14,421 nt of DNA, from positions 1-14,421 of the forward strand of contig JBDRGX010000124.1 of the NCBI GenBank assembly GCA_043817485.1, written 5' to 3'. The stretch comes from JBDRGX01 sp043817485 [NCBI: bacterium] (GTDB lineage Bacteria; JBDRGX01). The notes under the pieces are model-generated. The model saw nothing but the letters and a program-made list of their open reading frames with translations, had not been told where the DNA came from and ran no database searches. The position numbers and the translations under genes were made by a program. Each line of letters starts with the position of its first letter. Positions within the stretch are counted from its first letter, which is position 1. Below are positions 1 to 7,209 of the stretch, piece by piece.

Positions 1-23
1 TATTTTTAAAATGATCATCTATG

Positions 24-140
24 AGACTGTGTCATAACTCTAAATCTAGACATCCATACCATAACATATTGTGGTTTTGTGGAAACCTACCACTTTATGT
101 TGTAAAACAATTGCCGTGAAATTGAATTATGACACAGTCT
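24..140. mobile_element. MITE-like palindromic element with 14-bp terminal inverted repeats
   Basis: The arms agactgtgtcataa (24-37) and ttatgacacagtct (127-140) are perfect reverse complements. A second, inner imperfect palindrome (61-75 against 89-103, about 12 of 15 paired) has the same centre, near position 82, so the whole 117 bp can fold as one interrupted hairpin. No open reading frame of note lies inside. I see no clear target-site duplication. Perfect terminal repeats, small size and lack of coding capacity are what is expected of a non-autonomous (MITE-type) element mobilised by a transposase elsewhere. A structured RNA or a large terminator for glgB transcription is an alternative reading. 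Confidence 0.55.
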
Positions 141-147
141 GCATGAA

Positions 148-348
148 TTGCCCCTACCATTAGACAAGAACCAACGTCGTCATATCTTGTTACCTAAAAT
201 CATTGGCTATTTCAAAATGAACACAACAAAACAAATTAACGATTTCCGAAAAACGCCGGGCGTTTCGGTCTGGCAACGAAATTATTATAAACATATTATC
301 AAAAATATTTCGTTACTAATTATGACACATCTATTAGTGGACACTTAA
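148..348 (+). pseudogene. Fragment of REP-associated tyrosine transposase (RAYT / Y1_Tnp family)
   Basis: Codons from about 190 to 306 encode a stretch with the typical C-terminal signature of RAYT-like Y1 transposases: a KIIGYFKMNTTKQIN segment, then RKTPGVSVWQRNYYKHIIKN. Family members carry an N-terminal HUH-type catalytic domain with a histidine pair before this and a YI..NP motif after it. Both are missing here, so this is a remnant of perhaps a third of the gene. The upstream side ends at the MITE-like element, and the downstream side runs into another copy of that element's end (318-329), four bases from the glgB stop. Codons such as CCG GGC and TCG GTC are unusually GC-rich for this window, which suggests it came from elsewhere. 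It is not expected to be functional. Confidence 0.7.
318..329 (+). repeat. Third copy of the MITE-like terminal sequence
   Basis: The sequence aattatgacaca repeats 125-136 exactly and in the same orientation, and its ten-base core is the inverse of 28-37. It truncates the transposase fragment on its downstream side, so the fragment is bracketed by direct copies of the same end. Confidence 0.55.
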
Positions 349-2528
349 AGATATTCAAAAATAATGGTTGATAGAGGTGGTAAGGTTAAAGAAATAGAAT
401 TATCTCTATGATGCCATTTTACTTCTTCTGAATATACTCCACCAAAATTTCCTTGACCTGATCCTCCATATTCTTTAGCATCTGAATTCAATATTTCTTT
501 ATAAAAGCCCTTATTTGAAATACCAATTCTATAATTATATCTTATAACTGGAGTAAGGTTATAAACAAATACTAATATTTCATTTTTTGATTTTCTTATA
601 AAACTTATAATTCCAGAATCTACATCACTAAAATCTATCCATTCAAATCCTTGATACGAAAAATCTATTTCAAAAAAAGCTGAATGATTTTTATAAAGAC
701 AAAGTAAATCTTTAATATAATTTTTAAATTGTTGATGCATTAAATATTCTAAAAGATGCCAATCAAGACTTTTATCACAATTCCATTCAAGCCATTGACC
801 AAATTCATCTCCCATAAATATAAGTTTTTTTCCTGGATGCCCAAACATATATCCATAAAATAATCTAAGATTAGCAAATTTTTGCCAATAATCACCAGGC
901 ATCTTTTCGATCATTGAGCCTTTTCCGTGGACAACCTCATCGTGAGAGATGGGTAAAACAAAATTTTCTGTAAAAGCATATAAAAAAGAAAAAGTTAAAA
1001 GATTATAACAATATTTACGATAAATTGGATCTTTAGAAAAAAATGACAATTGATCATGCATCCATCCCATATTCCATTTAAAATCAAATCCTAATCCACC
1101 TAAATATACAGGACAAGAAACACCAGGCCAAGCAGTAGATTCTTCAGCCATAGTTAAAATATCAGGATAATAATAATGAACTACTTTATTAAATTCTTTT
1201 AAAAAAGCAATTGCTTCCAAATTTTCTTTTCCACCAAATTCATTTGGACTCCATTCTCCTTCTTTTCGAGAATAATCAAGATATAACATAGAAGCAACAG
1301 CATCTACTCTTAATCCATCAATATGATATTTTTCAAACCAAAATAAGGCATTAGAAAGCAAAAAATTTTTAACTTCATTTCTTGAATAATTAAAAAGGTA
1401 TGTTCCCCAATCTTTTTGTTCTTTTTTTTTCCAATCATCATAAGTGTATAAATTTGTTCCATCAAAATCAGAAATTCCATAATCATCTTTAGGAAAATGA
1501 GAAGGAACCCAATCTAAAATAATGCCAATGTTATTTTGATGACACTTATCTACAAAATTCATAAAATCTTGAGGAGTTCCAAATCTACTTGTCGGAGCAA
1601 AATAATTTACTGTTTGATATCCCCAAGAAGCATCAAGAGGATGTTCCATAATGGGAAGTAATTCTATATGAGTAAACCCCATTTCTTTTACATAAGGAAT
1701 TAATTGTTCTGATATTTCTTTATAGGTAAGAAATCCATTTTCTCTTTCGCAAGATCTTTTCCATGAATTTAAATGAACTTCATATACTGAAATTGGGTTT
1801 TCTCTCCAATTTATTTTTTTTCTATTTTCTAACCATTTTTGATCATTCCATGTATATGTCTTTAAATCACAAACAACAGAAGCTGTTTTAGGACGAAATT
1901 CTGCTTTAAAAGAATAAGGATCTGTTTTAGTTCTAATTTTATTATCTACATGTGAACAAATTGCATATTTATAAACTTCATTTTCATCTAAATTGGGAAT
2001 AAATAATATCCATATTCCAGAATCTCCTAAACAAAGCATAGAATGATGTCCTGGATACCAATGATTAAAATTTCCTACAACACTTACGCCTTTAGCATTT
2101 GGAGCCCAAACTACAAATTCAACTCCTTTGATTCCTTCTATTTTTTTAATATGAGCCCCTAATATTTCAAAAGAATTATAATTAGTTCCTTCTTTTAAAA
2201 GATAGAGATCATAATTAGAAAGTTTTGGAGGATAAGCATAAGGATCATAAAATTTATGAATAAATCCAGATTTGTCTTGAAAAGAAAATTGGTAAGGAAT
2301 AATGAAATTCACATCAGAAAATACTATTTCAAAAAAACCTTTATCGTGAATTTTATTTAATTCTATTTTCGGAAGATTTTTATCTAATCTATAAATCCAA
2401 GATTTAATAGCTAACGGGAAATAACATCTTATATGTAATTTTTCGTTGATTATATGAGGCCCTAAAAAACAAAATGGATTGTGTTCTTGGCAATTTATAA
2501 TTTTTTCTAATAATTTTTTATCATACAT
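345..2528 (-). CDS. glgB: 1,4-alpha-glucan branching enzyme (glycogen branching enzyme)
   Basis: This cytoplasmic enzyme makes the alpha-1,6 branches of glycogen. The 727 residues match the usual full bacterial length. An N-terminal N1 domain (about 1-105, with HNPFCFLGPH) precedes a CBM48 domain (about 130-220, FVVWAPNAKGVSVVGNFNHW), a GH13 subfamily 9 barrel and a C-terminal beta domain. Barrel motifs are all present: DWVPSHFPKD, GLRVDAVASM with nucleophile Asp409, MAEEST with acid/base Glu462, and PISHDEVVHGKGS with Asp530; the spacing equals that of the E. coli enzyme. The start ATG lies 8 nt after the stop of the DUF2934 gene and has no visible Shine-Dalgarno sequence, so translation may depend on coupling. 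No other glycogen genes are in the window. The 3' end sits directly against mobile-element debris but the protein appears complete. Confidence 0.96.
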   Translation of the reverse strand: MYDKKLLEKIINCQEHNPFCFLGPHIINEKLHIRCYFPLAIKSWIYRLDKNLPKIELNKIHDKGFFEIVFSDVNFIIPYQFSFQDKSGFIHKFYDPYAYPPKLSNYDLYLLKEGTNYNSFEILGAHIKKIEGIKGVEFVVWAPNAKGVSVVGNFNHWYPGHHSMLCLGDSGIWILFIPNLDENEVYKYAICSHVDNKIRTKTDPYSFKAEFRPKTASVVCDLKTYTWNDQKWLENRKKINWRENPISVYEVHLNSWKRSCERENGFLTYKEISEQLIPYVKEMGFTHIELLPIMEHPLDASWGYQTVNYFAPTSRFGTPQDFMNFVDKCHQNNIGIILDWVPSHFPKDDYGISDFDGTNLYTYDDWKKKEQKDWGTYLFNYSRNEVKNFLLSNALFWFEKYHIDGLRVDAVASMLYLDYSRKEGEWSPNEFGGKENLEAIAFLKEFNKVVHYYYPDILTMAEESTAWPGVSCPVYLGGLGFDFKWNMGWMHDQLSFFSKDPIYRKYCYNLLTFSFLYAFTENFVLPISHDEVVHGKGSMIEKMPGDYWQKFANLRLFYGYMFGHPGKKLIFMGDEFGQWLEWNCDKSLDWHLLEYLMHQQFKNYIKDLLCLYKNHSAFFEIDFSYQGFEWIDFSDVDSGIISFIRKSKNEILVFVYNLTPVIRYNYRIGISNKGFYKEILNSDAKEYGGSGQGNFGGVYSEEVKWHHRDNSISLTLPPLSTIIFEYL

Positions 2529-2536
2529 ATTTTTAT

Positions 2537-2785
2537 TTATAATAAATTATATTCTTTTTTTATTTCATTTTCTGCTCTTAACCAATCTTCAGAATCATAT
2601 CCATGACTATAATTTTTTTCTATAAAATATTGATAAGACTTTTGAGCAACTTTTTCATAAAATTCTTGTTCAGAAATTATTTTTTTTTCTTGAGCAATTT
2701 TATTTTTTGATATAAATCTACCCTTATCATCTTTAAGTCTAATTACTTTTTTTTCTTGAGCAATTTTATTTTTTTTTACTGGCAT
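2537..2785 (-). CDS. DUF2934 domain protein with internal duplication
   Basis: The 82-residue protein ends in a DUF2934-like segment (about 43-79), with the family pattern VAQKSYQYFIEKNYSHGYD followed by SEDWLRAENEI; the domain has no known function. The lysine-rich N-terminal half contains the 9-residue unit KNKIAQEKK twice (5-13 and 27-35), separated by a KDDKGRFIS stretch. The start is well supported: ATG preceded by AAAGGAGAG at good spacing, with a promoter-like TTGACA further upstream. It is the first gene of a two-gene unit with glgB, 8 nt apart. A role in glycogen metabolism is possible from this position alone and is inference. No signal peptide or membrane segment is visible. Confidence 0.8.
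   Translation of the reverse strand: MPVKKNKIAQEKKVIRLKDDKGRFISKNKIAQEKKIISEQEFYEKVAQKSYQYFIEKNYSHGYDSEDWLRAENEIKKEYNLL
2681..2774 (-). repeat. 28-bp direct repeat, 66-bp period, inside the DUF2934 gene
   Basis: Copies at 2681-2708 and 2747-2774 share ctTTCTTGAGCAATTTTATT-type sequence and are offset by exactly 66 bp (22 codons), so the duplication keeps frame and produces the repeated KNKIAQEKK peptide. Near identity at DNA level suggests a recent duplication. Confidence 0.75.
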
Positions 2786-2803
2786 TTTGAACTCTCCTTT
2801 GGA

Positions 2804-2828
2804 AATTTTAAATTATGAATTTAAAATT
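2804..2828. promoter_or_regulatory. Perfect 11-bp AT-only inverted repeat in the DUF2934-glgB leader
   Basis: The arm aattttaaatt (2804-2814) and aatttaaaatt (2818-2828) are exact reverse complements around the 3-nt loop atg. The repeat lies just upstream of the Shine-Dalgarno sequence (2792-2800) of the DUF2934 gene. It could be an operator or a weak leader hairpin. It could also be chance in DNA this AT-rich, although an 11-bp perfect arm is on the long side. Confidence 0.35.
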
Positions 2829-2845
2829 AAAATTCTTACTTCTGA

Positions 2846-2875
2846 TTTTTATTTAATATTTATTTATTTTGTCAA
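2846..2875 (-). promoter_or_regulatory. Candidate sigma-70-type promoter for DUF2934-glgB
   Basis: On the minus strand a consensus TTGACA (2875-2870) is followed after 18 nt by TAAAAA (2851-2846). The -35 box is perfect and the -10 box is weak. It lies in the 109-nt gap after pyrE, which supports DUF2934-glgB being a separate transcription unit. Confidence 0.4.
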
Positions 2876-2894
2876 TAAAAAAAATCAAATATTA

Positions 2895-3410
2895 TTAACT
2901 AAGTTCTTGCATAGTAAAAACCGAATTAAAATTACAACCTATGTTTTCAATATTTTCTCGACCGCCTTGTTGTCTATCAATAACACAAATTACATTCTGA
3001 ATTTCTAATCCTAAATTTCGCATTTGATTAATTGATGTACATACTTGTCCAGCAGTAGTAACAACATCTTCTATAACAACTATTTTTTCTCCTTTTTGAA
3101 AACCACCTTCAACTAAATTACAAGTACCATAATTTTTTGCTATTTTACGAACAAACAAACAAGGCTTATTTGTTTTTAAAGAAATTATGCTTGCTAAAGG
3201 AATTCCTCCTAATTCTAATCCAGCTAATTTATCAAAAAAAGAAGGTAAAAGTTTTTGCATTTCTTGACAAATAGCATCTAATAAAATGGGATTGCTTTCG
3301 AAACGATATTTATCCCAATAAAAAGAGCTTATTTTCCCAGATCTTAAAAGAAATTGTCCAGTTAAAAATGAAACATTTTTAATTTGTTTTATTAATTCAA
3401 TTTTATTCAC
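2895..3410 (-). CDS. pyrE: Orotate phosphoribosyltransferase
   Basis: The product joins orotate to PRPP to give orotidine 5'-monophosphate, the fifth step of de novo pyrimidine synthesis, in the cytoplasm. The diagnostic PRPP-binding loop is VVIEDVVTTAGQV (111-123). Also present are the RKIAKNYGT segment (88-96), corresponding to the flexible catalytic loop, and the DRQQGGRENI stretch (145-154) typical of PyrE. At 171 residues it is somewhat shorter than the 180-215 usual in the family, mainly at the termini. The start codon is GTG, chosen because AAGGA lies six bases before it and no better start exists upstream. It is the last gene of the PNP-ileS-dksA-lspA-pyrE operon, 28 nt after lspA. 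Confidence 0.93.
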   Translation of the reverse strand: MNKIELIKQIKNVSFLTGQFLLRSGKISSFYWDKYRFESNPILLDAICQEMQKLLPSFFDKLAGLELGGIPLASIISLKTNKPCLFVRKIAKNYGTCNLVEGGFQKGEKIVVIEDVVTTAGQVCTSINQMRNLGLEIQNVICVIDRQQGGRENIENIGCNFNSVFTMQELS

Positions 3411-3438
3411 AATATTTCCTTCAACAAATTAAATATAG

Positions 3439-3894
3439 TTATTTTAAATGCGAACACTTTAATTTTCTTTCTATAAAAGCATTTAATAAAAGCAATCCAA
3501 CTCCAATACAAATACAAGAATCAGCAACATTAAAAATAGGCCAAATTCTAAAATCCAAAAAATCTCTTACTTCTCCCAAAAATAATCTATCTATCAAATT
3601 ACCAAAAGCACCGCCAATAATTAAAGAAAAAGCTAATTGAAGTTTGTGATTTTTTTTTGGAATGCTATGATAATAAAAAAATATAATGATAATCGTAATA
3701 ATCGTAAAAAAAACAAGTATATTTTTAAAATTAGAAAATAATCCAAAAGCAACGCCTTTATTTTTAATATAAGTAAAATAAAAAATATTTTTAATAATTG
3801 GAATAGATTCTCCATAAACAAGATTTTTTTCAATAAAGTATTTTGAAACTTGATCTATTATTAAACTTACAAAAATAACTAATGAAAAAATCAT
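3439..3894 (-). CDS. lspA: Lipoprotein signal peptidase (signal peptidase II)
   Basis: This is the membrane aspartyl protease that cleaves the signal peptide of diacylated prolipoproteins. The 151 residues form four hydrophobic segments (about 1-19, 56-75, 86-101, 120-141). The family blocks are clear: IDQVSKYF near the N-terminus, NKGVAFG (45-51), GGAFGNLIDRLFLGEVRDFLDF with catalytic Asp111, and FNVADS with catalytic Asp125. Its ATG overlaps the TGA of the upstream dksA-like gene as ATGA, so the two are probably translationally coupled. The ileS-lspA association is common in bacteria. The lipoprotein-like protein encoded at 8608 would be a natural substrate. Confidence 0.95.
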   Translation of the reverse strand: MIFSLVIFVSLIIDQVSKYFIEKNLVYGESIPIIKNIFYFTYIKNKGVAFGLFSNFKNILVFFTIITIIIIFFYYHSIPKKNHKLQLAFSLIIGGAFGNLIDRLFLGEVRDFLDFRIWPIFNVADSCICIGVGLLLLNAFIERKLKCSHLK

Positions 3895-4274
3895 TTTTTT
3901 GTTTCCATTTCTTCTTTTTCTTTACATTTTAAGCATAATTTTGCATAAGGAATAACATCTAATCTTTTTTGTTCTATTAATTGATTGCATTTTTCACACA
4001 ATCCATAATTATCTCCATTTTTAATTTTTTCTAATGCTTCATCAATTTCATATAAAACATCAAATTCTGAAGATGCATGATTTAACATAAATTCCATATC
4101 ATAAGAATCTGTTCCCATATCAGACATATGTATTATTTTTCCATCATCATCTTTCAAAGATTTTTTTAAATTATTATCTTCTAAATGATTTAAAGTATTA
4201 ACAAATTTCATTTTTAATTTTAATAATTTTTCTTTATAATGTTCTGTATTTTTTTCAATATTTTCTTTTTTCAT
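3891..4274 (-). CDS. DksA/TraR-family zinc-finger transcription factor
   Basis: The 127-residue protein has an N-terminal helical region predicted to form a coiled-coil hairpin (about 5-85), with SDMGTDSYDMEFMLNHASSE near the tip region. A C-terminal four-cysteine zinc finger follows: Cys93, Cys96, Cys114 and Cys117, in GLCEKCNQLI and AKLCLKCKEK. DksA-like proteins enter the RNA polymerase secondary channel and modulate promoters, often with ppGpp. Because all four cysteines are present, this is a canonical zinc-type member. AAGGAG precedes the ATG, and the start is 16 nt after the ileS stop. The gene overlaps lspA by 4 nt. It could be DksA itself or a YteA-like relative; the sequence does not decide. 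Confidence 0.9.
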   Translation of the reverse strand: MKKENIEKNTEHYKEKLLKLKMKFVNTLNHLEDNNLKKSLKDDDGKIIHMSDMGTDSYDMEFMLNHASSEFDVLYEIDEALEKIKNGDNYGLCEKCNQLIEQKRLDVIPYAKLCLKCKEKEEMETKK

Positions 4275-4290
4275 ATATTTATTCTCCTTT

Positions 4291-7191
4291 TTAAATATTT
4301 TTTTCTTCTAATATAGATAAATTGTTTAAAATATTGCCACATCTTTGACAAACATCATTATATTTTAAATCTTCACCAACACTTTTTTTATACATCCAAC
4401 ATCTATTACATTTTTCTCCAAGAGCTTTTTCTACCTTTATTTCAAAATCTTCTTGTTCTATTTCTTTTATTTCTGAAACTTGAAATTCTGAAACAATAGA
4501 TATATCTTCTAATATTTGTTCATTTTCCTTTAAGAAATTTTTAATTTCATCATTTTTAGGATATAAAATAATTTTTGCTTCTAAACTTTGACCAATTTGT
4601 TTGTTTTCACGAGATATTTCTAAAGATTTAAGTATTTTTTCTCTAATTTTTAACAAATGAACCCATTTTTCTTGTAAGTTTTTATCCATTATTTCTTGTT
4701 TAATTTTTGGCCATTCTGTTAAATGAATACTAATTGGATCATCTTTCTTTTTAAAAATATATTGCCAAACTTCTTCTGCTGTATAAGGAAGAAGAGGAGC
4801 AATAAGTTTTGCTAATGTAGAAATTATTTTATATAAAACAGTTTGAGCAGATTTTCTTTCTTGAGAATTTGCTATAGAAACATATAATCTATCTTTAAGA
4901 ACATCTAAATAAAAAGAACTTAAATCTAAAATACAATAATTTTTTATAAAATACATTACTTTATGAAATTCATAATTTTCATAAGATGAAGTAGTTTTTT
5001 TTATAAGTTCTTGTAATTCCATTAAAGCAAATTTATCAATTTCTTTCATTTCTTGAAAAGGAATTGAATCTGTTTCGGGATTAAAATCATACAAATTTCC
5101 TAAAATATAACGACAAGTATTTCTTATTTTTCTATAAATTTCAATAATAGATTGTAAGTTTTTTTCAGAAATACAAATATCTGTTGTAAAATCAACAGAA
5201 AAAAAATATAATCGCAAAACATCTGCACCATGTTTTTCAATAATTTCAAGAGGATTAACTACATTTCCTCTTGATTTTGACATTTTTTTCCCTTTTTCAT
5301 CTAAAATAAGTCCATGAGTGATTACCATTTTATAAGGAGCTTTATTTCGAGAAGCAACACTTGGTAAAAGAGAAGATTGAAACCAACCTCTATGTTGATC
5401 AGTTGCTTCTAAATATATATCTGCGGGAAATGTCAATTGATCATTTTCTTCTAATACTGCTGCCCAACTTACTCCAGACTCAAACCAAACATCAACAATA
5501 TCTAAGTCTTGAATAAATTCTTTTTCTCCACAAGAAGAACAAGTAATATTTGAAGGTAATAAATAAGAAGTATTTTCTTGAAACCAAAATTCAATCCCTT
5601 GTTTTTTAGTTTTTTCAATTGTTTTATTAATTGCTTCTATGTTAATTAATTCTTTTTCACAATTTTTGCAATGAAATACTGGAATAGGTGTTCCCCAAAT
5701 TCTTTGTCTTGATAAACAATAGTCTGGTCTTGTTTTTACCATATTAACAATTTTTTCTTCACCCCATGCTGGAATCCATTTTGATTGATGAATTGCCTCA
5801 ATCGCTTTTTCTTTTAAATTATTATGATTCAAATTCATAAACCATTGAGATGTAGCTCTAAAAATAATTGGATTATGACATCTCCAACAATAAGGATAAG
5901 AATGAGAAATATTTTCTGTAAACAGCAATATATTTAGTTGTTTTAATTTTTCAATAATCAATACATTAGTTTTAAAAACAAACATTCCTTGAAAATCTTT
6001 TACTTCATTCGTAAATTTTCCTTTACTATCAACAGGAACAATAATTGGAAGATTGTATTTTAAAGAAGCTGCATAATCTTCTTGTCCATGTCCTGGAGCA
6101 ATATGAACACAACCTGTTCCAACTTCATTGGTGATAAAATTAGCTAATATAACAGAAGAAGTACGATCAACAAGAGGATGTTGACAAACAACATGTTCTA
6201 AATCTTTTCCTTTTATGGTTTTTAAAATTTCTATTGGTTTTGAATTTTTTATCTGGGAGTGCCAAGAATCCTCTGTCTCTTGAGACAGGGATGAATTGGC
6301 ACTATTAATAATATATTTTCCTTGCAGAGAAGATCCATCTCCATTTATGCGAGGGAGATTCATTTTTGACAAAAATAATTCTACTAAATTTTTAGACAAA
6401 ATCCATTTTTCTTCTCCAATTTTTAAAACTACATATTCAAAATCTGGATGAAGAGCAACAGCAACATTTCCAAATAAAGTCCAAGGAGTAGTTGTCCAAA
6501 TAATTATATAAGTATTTTCAATAGGTATTAAATTTTTTCCATCTATTACTTTAAATTTAACATAAATAGAAGGAGAAATATGGTCAGAATGCTCTACTTC
6601 TGCTTCTGCTAAAGCAGTTTCACAAGTAGCACACCAATGAATTGGTCTTAAGCCCTTAAAAATATATCCTTTTTCAACTAATTCTTTAAAAATTTCAAGA
6701 ATTTTTGCTTCATAATGATAGCTTAAAGTTAAATAAGGATTATCCCATTCTCCTAAAACGCCTAATCTTTTGAATTGAGTTCTCTGAGTATCAACATATT
6801 TTAAAGCATAATCTTTACATTTATTTCTAATTTCTATTCGAGATAATTTATATTTTTCTTCGCCTAATTGTTTTAAAATAATATTTTCTATTGGCATTCC
6901 GTGACAATCCCATCCAGGAACATAACAAGTATTATAACCAGACATTGTTTTAAATTTAATAATTAGATCTTTAAGACATTTATTAAAAGCAGTTCCTAAA
7001 TGAATATCTCCATTAGGATAGGGAGGACCATCATGAAGAATAAATTTGGGCTTTTCTTTGCTTTTTTCTTTTATTTTTTGATATAAAACCCATTCTTCCC
7101 ACATTTTAAAAATTTCTGGTTCATTTTTAGATAATTGAGCTTTCATTTGAAATTTTGTTTTAGGTAAGTTAAGAGTTGGTGTATAATTCAC
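4291..7191 (-). CDS. ileS: Isoleucyl-tRNA synthetase with an extra in-frame insert
   Basis: The 966-residue class I synthetase charges tRNA-Ile and edits misactivated valine. The HIGH-type motif is HLGT (64-67) within PPYPNGDIHLGTAFNK, the WTTTPWTL and GHGQEDY blocks mark the CP1 editing domain, and KMSKS is at 636-640. The C-terminal zinc site has Cys928, Cys931, Cys948 and Cys951. A second cysteine set (HCKNC, CSSCG) lies around 507-555. Residues about 278-317, within the editing domain, have no counterpart in the family as I know it and correspond to a DNA insert with its own palindromes (6241-6360). The start is GTG after a GGGGG-type Shine-Dalgarno sequence, 18 nt downstream of the phosphorylase gene; dksA-like and lspA follow. 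Confidence 0.96.
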   Translation of the reverse strand: MNYTPTLNLPKTKFQMKAQLSKNEPEIFKMWEEWVLYQKIKEKSKEKPKFILHDGPPYPNGDIHLGTAFNKCLKDLIIKFKTMSGYNTCYVPGWDCHGMPIENIILKQLGEEKYKLSRIEIRNKCKDYALKYVDTQRTQFKRLGVLGEWDNPYLTLSYHYEAKILEIFKELVEKGYIFKGLRPIHWCATCETALAEAEVEHSDHISPSIYVKFKVIDGKNLIPIENTYIIIWTTTPWTLFGNVAVALHPDFEYVVLKIGEEKWILSKNLVELFLSKMNLPRINGDGSSLQGKYIINSANSSLSQETEDSWHSQIKNSKPIEILKTIKGKDLEHVVCQHPLVDRTSSVILANFITNEVGTGCVHIAPGHGQEDYAASLKYNLPIIVPVDSKGKFTNEVKDFQGMFVFKTNVLIIEKLKQLNILLFTENISHSYPYCWRCHNPIIFRATSQWFMNLNHNNLKEKAIEAIHQSKWIPAWGEEKIVNMVKTRPDYCLSRQRIWGTPIPVFHCKNCEKELINIEAINKTIEKTKKQGIEFWFQENTSYLLPSNITCSSCGEKEFIQDLDIVDVWFESGVSWAAVLEENDQLTFPADIYLEATDQHRGWFQSSLLPSVASRNKAPYKMVITHGLILDEKGKKMSKSRGNVVNPLEIIEKHGADVLRLYFFSVDFTTDICISEKNLQSIIEIYRKIRNTCRYILGNLYDFNPETDSIPFQEMKEIDKFALMELQELIKKTTSSYENYEFHKVMYFIKNYCILDLSSFYLDVLKDRLYVSIANSQERKSAQTVLYKIISTLAKLIAPLLPYTAEEVWQYIFKKKDDPISIHLTEWPKIKQEIMDKNLQEKWVHLLKIREKILKSLEISRENKQIGQSLEAKIILYPKNDEIKNFLKENEQILEDISIVSEFQVSEIKEIEQEDFEIKVEKALGEKCNRCWMYKKSVGEDLKYNDVCQRCGNILNNLSILEEKNI
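6241..6360 (-). repeat. In-frame palindromic insertion element within ileS
   Basis: This 120-bp, 40-codon segment separates LVELFLSKM from KPIEILKTIKG, which are nearly adjacent in ordinary IleS. It contains a two-tier palindrome at 6258-6303: agtgccaa pairs with ttggcact (6296-6303), and ctgtctc (6273-6279) pairs with gagacag (6282-6288), with a shared centre. A smaller inverted repeat, atctcc / ggagat, lies at 6337-6342 and 6354-6359. The DNA is visibly more GC-rich than the rest of the gene. The encoded peptide is hydrophilic, rich in Ser, Asn and Gln. This looks like Rickettsia palindromic elements, which insert in frame into housekeeping genes; membership of a repeat family cannot be shown from one copy. 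The exact borders are approximate. Confidence 0.6.
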
Positions 7192-7209
7192 AATTAAGCC
7201 CCCATAAAA

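Noticed and set aside
3633-3833. 66-residue minus-strand frame rich in Leu and Ile
   Set aside because: It lies entirely within lspA in another frame, and its hydrophobicity is a shadow of the membrane segments.
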